Shown in pieces: positions 12,237-23,352 of a stretch of 64,000 nucleotides of DNA (the stretch's first letter is position 1; each line of letters starts with the position of its first letter). Origin of the DNA: Lineus longissimus (taxonomy: Eukaryota; Nemertea; Pilidiophora; Heteronemertea; Lineidae); NCBI RefSeq assembly GCF_910592395.1, contig NC_088321.1, positions 8,992,001 through 9,056,000 on the forward strand, in the 5' to 3' direction. A model generated the notes under the pieces. It saw only the letters and a program-made list of their open reading frames with translations. It did not search any database and had not been told where the DNA came from. A program made the translations under genes and the position numbers.

Positions 12237-12358
12237 CGTGGAGCGTTGGGGTGGACGAATTTGTGCCCTTTTTGTCCCTTGGAGGACCTTTCTGCCCTGG
12301 CCGAATATTCTAGTTTCGACCCTGCGTCTTCAAGCATTGGCCTGGGTCCGCCACTATA

Positions 12359-12444
12359 CAAATAGTGGATGTTTGGGAGTCCGATATGGAATTTCTTCGT
12401 CCAGCAAAATTCCATATTGGACGACCTTAAACATCCACTATTTG
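12359..12444. repeat. Imperfect 86-nt hairpin
   Basis: The arms caaatagtggatgttt (12359-12374) and aaacatccactatttg (12429-12444) pair perfectly; a second block (atatggaattt with aaaattccatat) pairs after a small bulge, leaving a loop of about 12 bases. The size and shape resemble a microRNA precursor, but a tiny MITE would look the same. Confidence 0.6.
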
Positions 12445-13480
12445 CTATATTATGCAACCAAATGTCTTGGCAAAGAAATCAATCCAAAGGAAAAAAATGA
12501 AACAATTCGTTTTTAATGAAATATACAAAAAAAACTTTTAGGATCCGTTACGACATTTTTTTGGATCCGTTATTGCTTTTTTGGATCCGATACGATGTGA
12601 TGACTTGAAATCACATGATGTGAATCGAGTTACGCTATTGGCCAAGAACATTTGGTAGCATAATATTTGGGGGTGTCTAGGTACTACGGCACCTGTGCTC
12701 CACTTTTCTATGGGAAAGGGGTCTTTTTAAAAACTTCCATCTACGGGAGGAAACTTCTTCAGGACGTTGATTTTTCCTCACTTGAAGGTTGGAATGTAAG
12801 ATCCTGGTTTGAAGTACCTGAGGGCCTGGCCAGGGGGAAGGGGTCCTTGGAGAAACAAGATTATTTTAGTTTCGGTGACCATGGATGAGTTGATACTAAA
12901 TGTATGGACAGCAGGAAAGAGAAAAACGAATAAGTGGTTTATTAGAATATATGTATTAAAAATAAACTGTTATCATTATACAGACAATTCAGCAGTAACA
13001 GACAATTCAGCAGTAGGTAGGCTTTGTTGTATTTAATATGCGTACTGGTTAATTATATGCTACATTATGGACAGAAACCCTGAGTACGATGAGAGACTGG
13101 ATGGTAAGGTGTGATTGTTAATGTTATATGGTATATCTAAGACATTGGTGCTGTTTACAGAATTTTTTTGAAGGTAATAAGGAGAATTGACTAGATAGAG
13201 GTGTATAATGGGTTGAGTATATTAAAAACTTGGTTAAAGAGATTGGATGGCTGTTGTGGCGTATGAGGTTATTTGTTTACAAACAGGTTGTGAAGGCTCC
13301 AAAGCTGCCTGTTGATCAGATGAATATACATGCCACCTATAGTTAGTTTAGGAACTTCTTTTTTAACAGGTAACCTTCAAAATCCCTTAATGGTAGAAGC
13401 TTGTTTGAAATGGACAATTTTGTTTTGAGAGGTATATTGTTGCACTATACTCTAAGCAATGAATTGAAAAATATTATGCA
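12445..13480. other. Non-coding, nothing recognised
   Basis: AT-rich; the phrase ttttttggatccgtta occurs near 12540-12590 in two or three copies. No gene is supportable. Confidence 0.35.
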
Positions 13481-13816
13481 ATGGACAATAAAATCACTTA
13501 AGTTTATAATACTGACATATAATGCAATAAAAATTGGAAGCACTGTGGTGGACCTCACCATACAGTTTGATAATACAGACAGTGACCTTGACATGGTACA
13601 AGGTAATGCAAAATACAAAATATAATGATCATGTACCATTTATGTGGAATGGACAATAAAATCACTTCAGTTTATAATACTGACATATAATGCAATAAAA
13701 ATTGGAAGCACTGTGGTGGACCTCACCATACAGTTTGATAATACAGACAGTGACCTTGACATGGTACAAGGTAATGCGAAATACAAAATATAATGATCAT
13801 GTACCATTTATGTGGA
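13481..13816. repeat. 168-bp direct tandem duplication
   Basis: Positions 13481-13648 and 13649-13816 are nearly identical (for example atggacaataaaatcactt at 13481 and 13649). Only a few substitutions separate the copies, so the duplication is recent. The open frame that crosses it is incidental. Confidence 0.9.
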
Positions 13817-15119
13817 AATTGTCCAAATTAGGGGTTGTCCATAAAGTATGTACTAGTATCCTTCTACAGGTGCATAGTACTCTATGAATGGCCTCTTAAT
13901 GGCTGATTAACACATTATTTGGCAGTGAAAAAATTGTACAATCAACAAGTATGAATCTGCATGAGAGAACAGTATTGATTAACCATCGTTTCTTTTTGCA
14001 GCAATGTGTGTTGCATAATTTTTTTTGCTACTTAGGACAAAATCACTTTTTTGAAGGTAAGTGATTTTGTTTAAGAACTGGCAACGTCATGGCTTTGATA
14101 TGGTTGTTTGTCATGGACAAGTACAATGAACTGTTCTCTCCTGCAGATGTACTATACATTTAGGGACCATCTCAAAATACAAGTGAAGCCAAAAGTACTA
14201 GTTTTTAGTGTCTCAGTGGATGTCCTCTCCCCTTCAAAAGACTAAATGCGGGGGTCTTTTTTGCTGCAAAATTTTGTATGGTGAAGCTGCAAGTTCACCA
14301 CGAAACTAAATTTTGGCCTTTATATCGTTGACCTCCTTGTCTCCAAACTAAAAAATTTAGTTTTATTGGCCTTGCGTTATTTTGAAATGGTTCCTTAGGC
14401 GATGTCAATACTGAATAAGGTAGATTATGATAATATTGCGATGCTAATTATTAATTTGGAATCACTTTTTCAATTATTTCACCGATAAAAAATTTGCACT
14501 TCTAAAGTGAGAGAATTACCTGATGGCAGCACTTATGCTCTAATGGGAAATGGCTATACTGTAACTGTGATGCTATCTGCGAATTGGTGTTACCACCTAT
14601 GGCATTGAACAGTAGTAAATATGGTTTGTAACGTCATTACTCCAATTATAGCGCCTATGAGTTTTTGCGATTGAAACTTTTGTTGCGTGACTTACGAAAA
14701 TATAGGGCTTGTGAAAATTGTGAGGTGTACAGTAATGGGTACCAATATTACAGATAACACTGAAGTATACTATTTTTTGTGATCAATGAAGACAAATCAA
14801 ATGTCATGATATAATGTGGCAGTGGATAAATTAATGCAACAGGTGGAGTTTTGCCATGTTCAGCCCTTTACCAAAAAACACAGAATATGCAGGAATGTTT
14901 CGGTGTCTTTTTTTGTGGGACACCACGTACATAAATTCACAAAGACGCCTTATAATGGACAATTAGAGCATTTTGTGAAGTTGACTACAGCAAGTAAAAG
15001 TTTGGCAATGAAATATATTTGTACTACAAGAGTTTATGGCGATGACCTTAATTGGAACATTATAGTATCTTTGTTCACATCTGAAGTCACTAACAACCAC
15101 TGCACCCGACAACAATGAA
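13817..15119. other. Non-coding, nothing recognised
   Basis: A frame at 14816-15118 is open but has no recognisable composition or homologue. The 5' (left) limit of the neighbouring Helitron could not be placed exactly and may lie within this stretch. Confidence 0.3.
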
Positions 15120-15216
15120 GTTGTTCTTCAGTGTTGGTTATGCTTGAGAGTGAACACTGCTTTTCTCTTGATACCGTTGATGGAAATTATGCATGATATA
15201 CCAAGTATATGTATCT

Positions 15217-16263
15217 TCAAATAACAGCCACTGGGATCATGTTGGTAATTACTTTCGTTTTGCCTGCCCTGTAAAGGTGTTGGGGTAGACGGAATAGTGC
15301 TGGAATGATTTCGTCTTCGTTTTGAGGTATGTTGTTGATGAAGGGTTGTAAGATATGGGCAGGGCACACATACGTCAGTGTGGTAGTGTCCTCTTTGCGG
15401 AGCCTTAAGCGGGCCCAGTTGTTGTACTGAATAGTTTCTGAGAGCTGCGTTAGACCGCAGTTTGAGTTAGTGCATTTGAAAAATGAGTCTGCGGGGTGAG
15501 GGGCATTTATGCTCTTTTTGCACGCATCACAGTACGCCTTAATGAAGACCTCTGCACCAACAATTTTGGCGATGAAAGACTCATCTGGTGGTGGCAGAAC
15601 AACATCTTCGAGATCTTCAATTTGTGTTATGACTGTGTGTTTTGTAGAGCTCAGCCTTCCTCCCTGAAAAGGCGACACTGATGCTTGCTTTATCTCATAG
15701 GATTTGTTTGGTTCTAGTGTGTCCATGAAATCTTCCCATAGGGTGATGATTGAATGAGCTGTGTTATCAGAAATTGTGCATTCTTGCAGAGATGTTCGAA
15801 CTCTCTTTGCAGTGTTCCTCTCTTCGGGTAGTTTTACGTTTATGACTTTAACATTTACATTCACCTGCTGATACTGCTTAAAAGAGCCTAGGTCAATGAG
15901 TTTTATTTCTGGAATTGCACTATGTGCAGGCTTTGTGTATGGGAACTGCACATTTGTATCAACCATGGAAGTGCGTTCCCCCACCTTGATATCATTTTTG
16001 TCATGGTCAAATTTACTTGGACTTTTGACAAAATGCTGAAATTTCACAGGGCTCTTGGAGGATGCTTTCTCGAGGAAAGTTTCTCGCTTTTTAGGCGAGA
16101 AGCACACTTCTCTGTCATATTTAGTGTCGCTGATTTGCAATTCTGCATTAAAGTATTGTGTGCCCTTTTCATCCTTGCCTTTCATGATTTCGCTGACATC
16201 ATGCAGATATCCTGTTATTGTCGTTTCCTTCGCAGTGTGGGTAAAGCTTGATGAATGGGACAT
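15217..16263 (-). CDS. Helitron-encoded RPA70-like single-strand DNA-binding protein
   Basis: The 348-aa frame has OB-fold-like segments (GYLHDVSEIMKGKD and TALSIITLWEDF-like region) and a C-terminal zinc ribbon (CDACKKSI, then FFKCTNSNCG). This is the layout of replication protein A large-subunit relatives carried by Helitrons, which are thought to protect single-stranded intermediates during rolling-circle transposition. It is the one Helitron frame without an interruption. The start at 16263 is the first ATG and lies about 100 bases after the endonuclease stop on the same strand. Confidence 0.8.
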   Translation of the reverse strand: MSHSSSFTHTAKETTITGYLHDVSEIMKGKDEKGTQYFNAELQISDTKYDREVCFSPKKRETFLEKASSKSPVKFQHFVKSPSKFDHDKNDIKVGERTSMVDTNVQFPYTKPAHSAIPEIKLIDLGSFKQYQQVNVNVKVINVKLPEERNTAKRVRTSLQECTISDNTAHSIITLWEDFMDTLEPNKSYEIKQASVSPFQGGRLSSTKHTVITQIEDLEDVVLPPPDESFIAKIVGAEVFIKAYCDACKKSINAPHPADSFFKCTNSNCGLTQLSETIQYNNWARLRLRKEDTTTLTYVCPAHILQPFINNIPQNEDEIIPALFRLPQHLYRAGKTKVITNMIPVAVI

Positions 16264-16365
16264 TGCTACAAGAAGAAATTATGAAGTTGTGATAACATTG
16301 GAGCAATTGCAGGATCAAGCTTTATCTGTCATAATTAGTGGGATTTTCAGTGGTAAGAGGAAGGT

Positions 16366-16998
16366 TTAACAGTAGCGTATGGTAATGCCTGCATGATCAG
16401 AAACGATGTTGTGGAATGCCTCTGTGTGATGTTGTTTGTTTAACAACTCGTGGGTAAGAATATGGTCTAACTGAGCATGAATTCTTGTGCAGGACCGCAG
16501 GGCAATGGTAAAAGAATTTTTTTTACAAATATTAGTGAATCGCTGCAGTTGGTTATCAATGTTAATGTCAAAGTTAAGGTCGCCCATAACTATTGATTGG
16601 CCTGAACACTGTTGGAGGAGATTTTCAATGCCAGAGTTTGCATATGTGGGATGAATGTAAGCAAAGGTCACAGGAGTGACATTAAGTTATATTTGCAGGA
16701 GTTGTGATTTGGTGTCAGCAAAGTTTACCTGTTTACTGATGTTTATATCTATGTGTTTGCTATTGGAAATGTAGAGAATGAGACCAAGAGTTTCGCTAGC
16801 AAAATCTAGTCTTGATAATAGGTGGAAGTTAGGTATCGCCAGGGCTTCATCTGGAATTGCTGAGGAAAGTTTGGTTTCGGCAAAGCAGAGGACATCACAG
16901 TTTTGAACGTTAAGGTCATATTGCAAGTCTATGATGTGTTCACCGTGCAGAAATCCATTGATATTGAGGTACATTATTTTTATTTCCTGCTGAATCAT
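16366..16998 (-). pseudogene. Helitron endonuclease domain (EEP / AP-endonuclease-like)
   Basis: This lies C-terminal to the helicase in the same frame. It starts with IKIMYLNINGF, continues with CDVLCFAETKL (metal-binding E motif), then has GDLNFDIN (D-x-N motif) and ends with LDHILT and SDHAGI (the terminal D-H pair). These are the signature motifs of exonuclease-endonuclease-phosphatase fold nucleases. A single in-frame TAA at about 16685 interrupts it. An EEP domain fused to the Helitron helicase is known from Helentrons. Confidence 0.8.
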
Positions 16999-18530
16999 TC
17001 CCTTTAAATTAGTGAAATGAGGCTGATGAAGGTATGTTTTGCATAAAGAATGTGTCCTCGTTGAGGCTAGGTCTTCCAATTCGTCTTGGACATTTGCATC
17101 TGCTGTGATCATTAGAGAACTATTGAATGACTTGAGGTAAACGTCAGTAAATTTTCTTGCCCGTATAATGGCAACATAGAAGCTTCCTGCTGGTGCTCTG
17201 CTTTGACGGTTTGATGAGTCCCTTTGGAAGTCGATAATTACTTCTTTAAGTGTTAAACCCTGGGCTTTGTGACTTGTTATTGCATATGCTAATACCAGAG
17301 GTAATTGCCGTCGTTTTATTTTAATACTATTTTGAGGATTGTCCGAAAGTTTGAAAGTGGTATTTGCTTTTAAAATGAGCACTGCCCCAGGAATGTCAGG
17401 TGGTGTGTACTTTGTTCTAGCAACATTCGCTGTACGCACGCCTATGTTGGATGGGAACTTCATCCACACAATGCCATTTTGTTCATCTACATGCACTACG
17501 TAAACTCTCACACCATTTGTTAGGCCGTCTTGTTTATTCAAATTGATTGTAAGCATGACAGGGCATTGTTCTTTCAAATTTAGAACAGAGGGCAAATGGC
17601 CTGTTTTGCTATAGGATAGTGATAAGACTTTGTTTCTGTCATAGCTGTTGGCATTAAAAACTTTGTCCTCTGCAATAAAAGTTGTTGGTGGAGTGTGTAG
17701 AAGATGTTGCAGTTTGTGTTCATTAATTTGCTGACGGCGAATGTTGTCAAGGACAATGATTGCAATGTCACCAGTCATGTATAGAGCATTGTTATTTTCA
17801 TTGGGACAATTTTGGATACGTTCTTTTAAATGTTTGACATCACCATTGGTTGGGGCCTCATGGCCCTGTCCAATTCTGTCTCATTAATGGGAAAATGCAG
17901 GGTCTTCCAAAGAGCGCATTTTTTTATCTAATTGGTGGGCTCGGAAGTATACCTTCCATTTGTTGACTGCAGTAAACTGGATACCATTGGGGCGTGTAAA
18001 TTGTTTAAAAATCCAACGATCTCGAACAGGTGGTAATTGCTGGAAATATCCAGTGCATATTACAGACAAACCTCCAAATGGATCTTTCTTCTTGCCTATA
18101 ATATCCTCCAAGCGAGTGTGTATTTTATGTAGTTTATTGGCCCCGCACATGGAGATTTCATCAATGCAGAGTTAACGTACATTCTCATATTTGAATGCAA
18201 GGGTCGCATTGTTTGAAAATATTGATGTTTGGTGCACGTCGTCTTGGGTGTACATTCCAATGGCACTTTCAATGGTTACACCATCAACTAGACGTGCTGC
18301 AGTTGCTGTAGGTGACATTGTTAAAACAGTGTCTTTGTTTAGGTTATCACCAGAATTCATTAACAGATATTTGGCCAGTTTTACCAGCAGTGTGAGAAGG
18401 TAGGTTTTGCCTACCCCAGCTCTCCCTGCAATGTACAAATGAAACGGCTTCTCTTTGAGTTTGGGATCTTTTAGGCGTTGTACAATATCATCAAATATCA
18501 CACGTTGTTGTAAGTTCAGGTTTCGCGTGA
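16999..18530 (-). pseudogene. Helitron helicase domain (Pif1-like, SF1)
   Basis: The 5'-3' helicase domain that would unwind DNA during rolling-circle transposition. Visible motifs: Walker A AGRAGVGKTYLL (18390-18430), Walker B CIDEISM (about 18150-18170), motif III-like FQQLPPV, and late motif YAITSHKAQGLTL (about 17260-17290). Lesions: an in-frame TAA at 18172-18174 just before Walker B, stops at about 17884, and TGYF where the family normally has GDF. The reading frame otherwise continues through these points, so they are point mutations. Confidence 0.85.
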
Positions 18531-20056
18531 GTTTACAAATAGACAACCTGTCAGGTAATTTTGATGAACTACTGTCCTTGGGGTTGTTTGCCAACGAGAT
18601 GAAGTGGTTGATATCCTCGTTTGAGGTTTTATCAGGGGGCTCTAGTTCTGTATCAGAATCATTGCCTTCCTCGTCATCTGAAGCATTTTCAACGAGTTCA
18701 CCATTGTAATCCTCCATGGCTGTCATTATATTGACCAAAATGTCACGATTTGGCTCAAACTGCTGACGCATAGCTTCTATCAATTGAAAGTTCTTTTCAA
18801 ATAACTGGGATAGAGGTTGATGTGGATGACTGTGAATTTGTTTGTTTTCATTCGTGAAGGGGTGAAACAGTAGCAACAGGCCACGTTTAATTTCATTGTC
18901 TTCCTTTTTATTCAGATAATATCTGATTACTATAGGCTTTGTACGTTTAGATATAAAACCCATGTTGTTCTTCAATGGAAAGCGAGGATTTATATTTTTG
19001 GGTTCATCAGTTTCAGCATTGTCTAAAATATTGTCATCAAGATTTGCAGCACCACTGCAAGGAAAAATGTTATGATCTCTTGCAAATTCTGCTGAACATA
19101 TTTGTGAGAGATTGTCTGGTCGGTTACTGTAATAGTCAATGATATTGTTGTGGAAAGGGTTGTTACCTTCCTCTAAGCTGTCTATGTTTGGACGTAACAA
19201 GCCATCACGGTGAGATGGTTTGTTTACATTGATGAATCGATGAGTTCTTGTGCTGTAGCACATGGGAAGGCCTAGCATACGATAAATTGCCTCGGGCCTG
19301 GACACCTCACGACTATTGTCAATGGCTCGGCCGAACATTTTCATTTTGTTGTCTGGGGTTTGACCATACTTTGCACTTTCTACCTCAATTTGTTTGAGCA
19401 GGCGTGACAATCCACTTTCACCCTTTGTGAGATAACCTAATATATAGGCTACACATGCATATTCGTCAATGATGAAGGACAAGTCCATGTTGGCACCATG
19501 GATGTCAAGAATGTTTCTATTGTAATTATTTGTGAAGACGTCTTGACAGTCTCGTTCAAGGAATACTTCAGAACCGCTGCCTTTGCTTGCAACTGATGTG
19601 CTTATTGCATTGATGTAATCATCATCTGTCATGTTTAGAGCAGTCAGGTATTCGTCAAAGGTGTAATTGGCGAACCTTGTGAAATTGACAGTAGTGTTGT
19701 TGCAGTTGGCCTCATATGTTTGTCGAAGTATGAATTTTAGTATACGCTTGTAGTTGTTGCGCCATTGTTGGTAAATATCTGTGGGAACGGTGTTCACATG
19801 AGGAGCATCAATGATAGTAGTTTGGCGCATTGGAAATTTAGGAAAATTAAAGCGACAACCATGGACAGTTAGTTTTGGTGCATTATTTTGATCTGCATCG
19901 CATGCATGGCCTTCTGACGGTTGTATCGTAACCTTCTTTGAACACTTCTTTCGACATGTAAAAGTATGATTATGGGTCTGGAAAAATTTCACTGAAGGAT
20001 ACAAGGGATCATTTGCATTTGGAAGGACTCCAGATATCATTGAGTCTATCAGTTTT
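18531..20056 (-). pseudogene. Helitron Rep, C-terminal part with Tyr pair
   Basis: The frame is open from 20040 to 18172 (622 aa). It begins with LIDSMISGVLPNANDP, followed by a Cys/His segment (HNHTFTCRKKCSKK ... CRFNFPKFP) typical of Helitron Rep. The catalytic Tyr region is CVAYILGYLTKGE, with two Tyr four residues apart. An acidic linker (DDEEGNDSDTELEPP) precedes the helicase. The portion upstream of the repeat insertion continues at 21196. Confidence 0.85.
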
Positions 20057-20108
20057 TAGCTCACCTCTTAGCAGAGGTGAGCTTATCCCATACCGTGGCG
20101 TCCGTCGT

Positions 20109-20149
<41 letters not shown>

Positions 20150-21195
20150 CGTCGTCCGTTAGCAGGGCACGTTTCGTAACTGTTAGAGCTATTGAGTTGA
20201 AACTTGGTACACATGTACCCTTATGTCATGACACCTTGGAGACCAAGTTTCGGTCCGATTCGTTTCATGGTTTGGCCACCAGGGGGCCAAACGTTAAAAG
20301 TGAAAATATGCAATATCTCCCTTAATAGTAGTCGGGAAATTTTGAAAAAAATATGGTAGGTACTTCTAGCAAAGGTGCATCATATATCCTCCGGGTTTTT
20401 GATTTGACCTCCTTTTCAAGGTCACAGAGGTCAAATGGTGTAAATTGGCCGTTAGGATGTAACGATGGCACGTTTATAAACTGCAATGACTATTGATACC
20501 AAATTTGGTACACATTTACCCCTTAGTCAGGTGATCTCAGGGATCGAAGTTTGGTCCAATATGATTCACCACTTGACCACCAGGGGCAAAATCCAAAAAC
20601 CTTAAAAATGTGATTATTCCTTAACTTCTTGCCCGATTGCCACCAATTTGATATCATGGGTACATCTAACCACCATACAGTATATGTCACACAGGTTTTT
20701 AATTTGACCTTCTTGTCAAGGTCACAGAGGTCAAATGGCGTAAATTCGCCGTCAGGCCGTAACTATGGCACGTTTCTTAACTGCAATGACTATTGATCAC
20801 AAATTAAGTACACATGTACCCCTTGGTCAGGTGATCTCAGGTACCGAAGTTTGGTGCGATCTGATTTGCCGTTTGGCCTCCAGGGAGGGGGCCAAATCCT
20901 AAATTCTTCAAAATGCCATTATTCCTAGTAATGACTTGCCCGATTGGCACCAATTTTATATCATAGGTACATCTAATTCTAACAACCATTCAATGTGTAA
21001 CCCGGGTCTTCTTTGATTTGACCTACTTTTCAAGGTCACAGGGGTCGAATGTTATGTAAATTGGCCATTTTGGGGAAATTGTAATTGCTTGGACCTACAT
21101 CAAACCTAACACTACATGACACAATACACCATGCTCTTTATCCATCTTTCCTCCACATGAGGTGAGCACAATGGCCCTGGCCATTTCATATACAT
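20057..21195 (+). repeat. AGCTCACC-family repeat inserted in Helitron Rep, copy 3
   Basis: It starts agctcacctcttagcagagg (terminal palindrome) and ends ggtgagcacaatggccctgg plus a short tail. Three monomers of about 300 bp are marked by ggcacgttt at 20166, 20467 and 20767. A possible target duplication, agttttt, occurs at both edges. The insertion splits Rep between the HUH motif and the Tyr motif, so it post-dates the Helitron. A (gtc)n microsatellite of about 45 bases lies at 20104-20150. Confidence 0.8.
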
Positions 21196-21894
21196 TTAGT
21201 TTTTGATTTTTCACTTTTGTCATACTTGGAGATGGGTTCCTTTGACTCGTCTGTTAACCATAGTAGAGAATGAATGTGAGGTGCACCGCAGTGTTGAAAT
21301 TCTATTCCAGAGAAGTAATCTTCAGCATGAGGCAATCAGGCTGCGAGGCAATTATACCGCGTTCTTTTTGAAGAAGCATTTTGATAAGATCCGTCCAATG
21401 TAATTCAGCTGCACCTTGAATGAGAAACAAGTTTGGCGGACCTAACTGACAGATCATTGCTAAAACTTTATTTTTACATTCCTGAAAGTAAGGGCTTGTG
21501 CCACATATATTCTTGAAAGCACGATAACCAATGTCAGAACGTTCAATATCAACTAATTTGGCCTTTTTTAAAAGTTTGACGTCATATTTCTCACGGTTAA
21601 CTTTTGACTTACGAAAGAAGGTTGATATGGAGCGTTTAATTTCTAGTTTTTCTTTGATGAGGTAAAGGAAAAATAAATAAGTTGTATCTGAACGAAAGCG
21701 TCATCGATGCCCAAGATACGTTGTTTGAGGTAATTGGAGAAACTTACACCAGATTTTTGAAATGTTGAAATATAGCCCCCAGTGCCTTTTGGAAAAAGAT
21801 GAGGGAATGCCTTTTCCTCCAGATATTCTGCAGTTTCCCAGTGTTGAAAGTTGCCTTCATGGGCAGGAGCAATATTGATAGTTGACATGTTGTC
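21196..21894 (-). pseudogene. Helitron Rep, HUH nuclease part
   Basis: The minus strand has the Rep start region (FPHLFPKGTGGY at about 21780), then a segment ending LFLIQGAAELHWTDL, and the HUH motif in GAPHIHSLLWL (His-Ile-His codons 21270-21278). At least two frameshifts (near 21660 and 21330) break it. Upstream of codon 21888 the frame is cut by the Polinton; its continuation is at 41663. Confidence 0.8.
21889..21894. other. Polinton target-site duplication, left copy
   Basis: gttgtc, identical to 41657-41662. Six base pairs is the canonical Polinton/Maverick duplication length. Confidence 0.95.
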
Positions 21895-22526
21895 AGTAGT
21901 GTAATATTGACAGTTCTAACCCAAAGTCAAATCCCAGTCAAAATCTCCAAGTCAAATTCCAGTCAACACGTTCACAAAAGAGTCTCAGTCAAATCCTAGT
22001 CTAAATAGTTTCTAGTCAAACTTCAGTCAAGTCACAAATCATCCAAATTATCAAAATTATCAAAATTACCAAAATTTACAAAAATTACAAAAATTACAAA
22101 AATTACAAAAATTATAAAAATTACCAAAATTACAAAAATTATCAAAATTGACAAAACGTCTACTTAACAAAAATTATTTTCTTGTAAATAAAATGAACTT
22201 TCCATCAAACGAAGAACTTGAATCAAGAGTCACAGAGTCAACAGATTATCTAAAATTTAAAGATCTTCCAGTGAACAAATGGTATAAAATCAACTCATTC
22301 AGAAGTATAAGCACAAAAATAGGAGAATCAACACTTCTTGAACTTGAAGACTCAGAATCTAAAGAGTTGACAGTGTGGGCGACGAGTGTCATCAAACAAA
22401 AAATAAATCTTGATCACAATTATATAAGATTCACAGGAGTCAAGGAAACAAAACAGGGTAAAAAGTTTTATGGATTTAACCTCTTGGAATAATGACTAAA
22501 CCTATATCTAAAGAAAATAAAAACAT
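21895..22526 (+). repeat. Polinton left TIR
   Basis: Matches the complement of 41000-41656 with very few substitutions (for example cctatatcta against cctatattta). Length differs by about 25 bp, all of it in an internal caaaatt(a/t)-type microsatellite (22034-22150), which has clearly expanded and diverged between the two ends. It contains a complete 99-aa gene. Confidence 0.95.
22193..22492 (+). CDS. TIR-encoded 99-aa protein, left copy
   Basis: An identical protein is encoded in the right TIR (41034-41333). It opens MNFPSNEELESRV and contains FKDLPVNKWYKINSF and LELEDSESKELTVW. The beta-rich pattern and size are compatible with a small OB-fold, single-strand DNA-binding protein; that is inference. 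A shorter relative sharing the P-x-N-x-WYKI block is encoded at 40691-40951. The start at 22193 is chosen because it lies in TAAAATG, matching the start context of the other genes, whereas the upstream ATG at 22148 does not. Confidence 0.75.
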   Translation: MNFPSNEELESRVTESTDYLKFKDLPVNKWYKINSFRSISTKIGESTLLELEDSESKELTVWATSVIKQKINLDHNYIRFTGVKETKQGKKFYGFNLLE

Positions 22527-22531
22527 AATAA

Positions 22532-22831
22532 ATGAACAAAACTGTGAAAGCTCTCATTGGTGTACTATGCTTGTCAATGACTGGAAATGTCATTTTGACA
22601 GGAATTAATTTTGTACCTAGAAATACTCTCGCTCCGCTTGTGAACGTCACAGACTTTCCAATGAATTACACTTGTCTAATGGAGCACAAAAGAAAGTTGA
22701 TTAAAAATCACATTTATGGACATGTTTGTTATAATCCATGGCTAGATGTTTCTATAATAGACTTAAGGTATTACAAAGATGGATTTGTAAATCTGAATGT
22801 GCCATTTTTGGCACAGTCACGATTGATGTAA
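22532..22831 (+). CDS. 99-aa protein with N-terminal membrane segment
   Basis: Residues 7-26 (ALIGVLCLSMTGNVILTGI) are hydrophobic and would act as a signal peptide or anchor; the rest is polar, with three Cys (CLMEHK and HVCYNPW areas) and a Tyr-rich tail. Function is unknown. It starts in TAAATG just inside the left TIR and ends before a perfect hairpin at 22833-22856, facing the next gene. Confidence 0.6.
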   Translation: MNKTVKALIGVLCLSMTGNVILTGINFVPRNTLAPLVNVTDFPMNYTCLMEHKRKLIKNHIYGHVCYNPWLDVSIIDLRYYKDGFVNLNVPFLAQSRLM

Positions 22832-22832
22832 T

Positions 22833-22856
22833 TTTATAAGCTTAAAAGCTTATAAA
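22833..22856. terminator. 11-bp-arm hairpin between convergent genes
   Basis: tttataagctt (22833-22843) and aagcttataaa (22846-22856) with a 2-base loop, immediately after the stop of the 99-aa gene and beyond the 3' end of the opposite 142-aa gene. Candidate bidirectional termination or processing signal. Confidence 0.45.
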
Positions 22857-22923
22857 TTTACTCACCCACACTACTTTTGTCTGACTCGCTTTTACAGCCC
22901 AAACTGATTATCTCAGATGAAAG

Positions 22924-23352
22924 TCATGTCATTTCGGATTCTAGGATGAGCTCAAATTCACTCGCAGAAATAGTGCCATTATCCATGAACCTGGAAAGTA
23001 AATTATCGACACCCCGTAAGCATGCTTTTTTCTTAATTAAAATATCTAAATGTTTTTTCTCCTTTTTCCTTAATTTAGGAACTACAATTTTTCCAACCAA
23101 TCCTAGGAGTGTACAAATGGCAGAAATTGGAATACTGATGACATTTCCAATCACTGTCGCAGCTCCAATTGATGCGACTGTGACACTGGTAATATACATA
23201 CCAATTTCACAACCGTGTAAGATTTGACTAGCTTTTTTATAATTTTTATTTAATTTTTTTCTTTTTTCAATATTCAGCTCTAATTCTGTAATTTTTTCTT
23301 TAATTTTTTCAAGTCTAAATTGTTCAGCATCAACGCCATCGACGACGTCCAT
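22924..23352 (-). CDS. 142-aa coiled-coil/membrane protein
   Basis: Charged heptad-like N terminus (residues about 10-45, KIKEKITELELNIEKRKK), a central hydrophobic region with two likely membrane passes (ITSVTVASIGAATVIGN and ISIPISAICTLLGLVGKI), then a basic tail. Unknown function; probably virion membrane or assembly-associated given its neighbours (inference). The start lies in TAAATG, and the TAA of that motif is itself the stop codon of the upstream minor capsid gene, so the two genes abut exactly. Confidence 0.65.
   Translation of the reverse strand: MDVVDGVDAEQFRLEKIKEKITELELNIEKRKKLNKNYKKASQILHGCEIGMYITSVTVASIGAATVIGNVISIPISAICTLLGLVGKIVVPKLRKKEKKHLDILIKKKACLRGVDNLLSRFMDNGTISASEFELILESEMT

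Larger units (their letters stand above)
15120..21894 (-). mobile_element. Helitron, 3' two-thirds (RPA/EEP-bearing, Helentron-like)
   Basis: On the minus strand the order is HUH Rep, helicase, EEP endonuclease, RPA, which is the composition of animal Helitrons of the Helentron/Helitron2 type. The 5' third, with OTU domains, lies at 41657-44281 beyond the Polinton insertion. It is interrupted by an AGCTCACC repeat (20057-21195) and by several stop codons and frameshifts, so it is dead. The exact terminus near 15120 was not identified. Confidence 0.85.

Noticed and set aside
20104-20150. Possible protein of poly-Arg in the gtc repeat
   Set aside because: Microsatellite inside a non-coding repeat.
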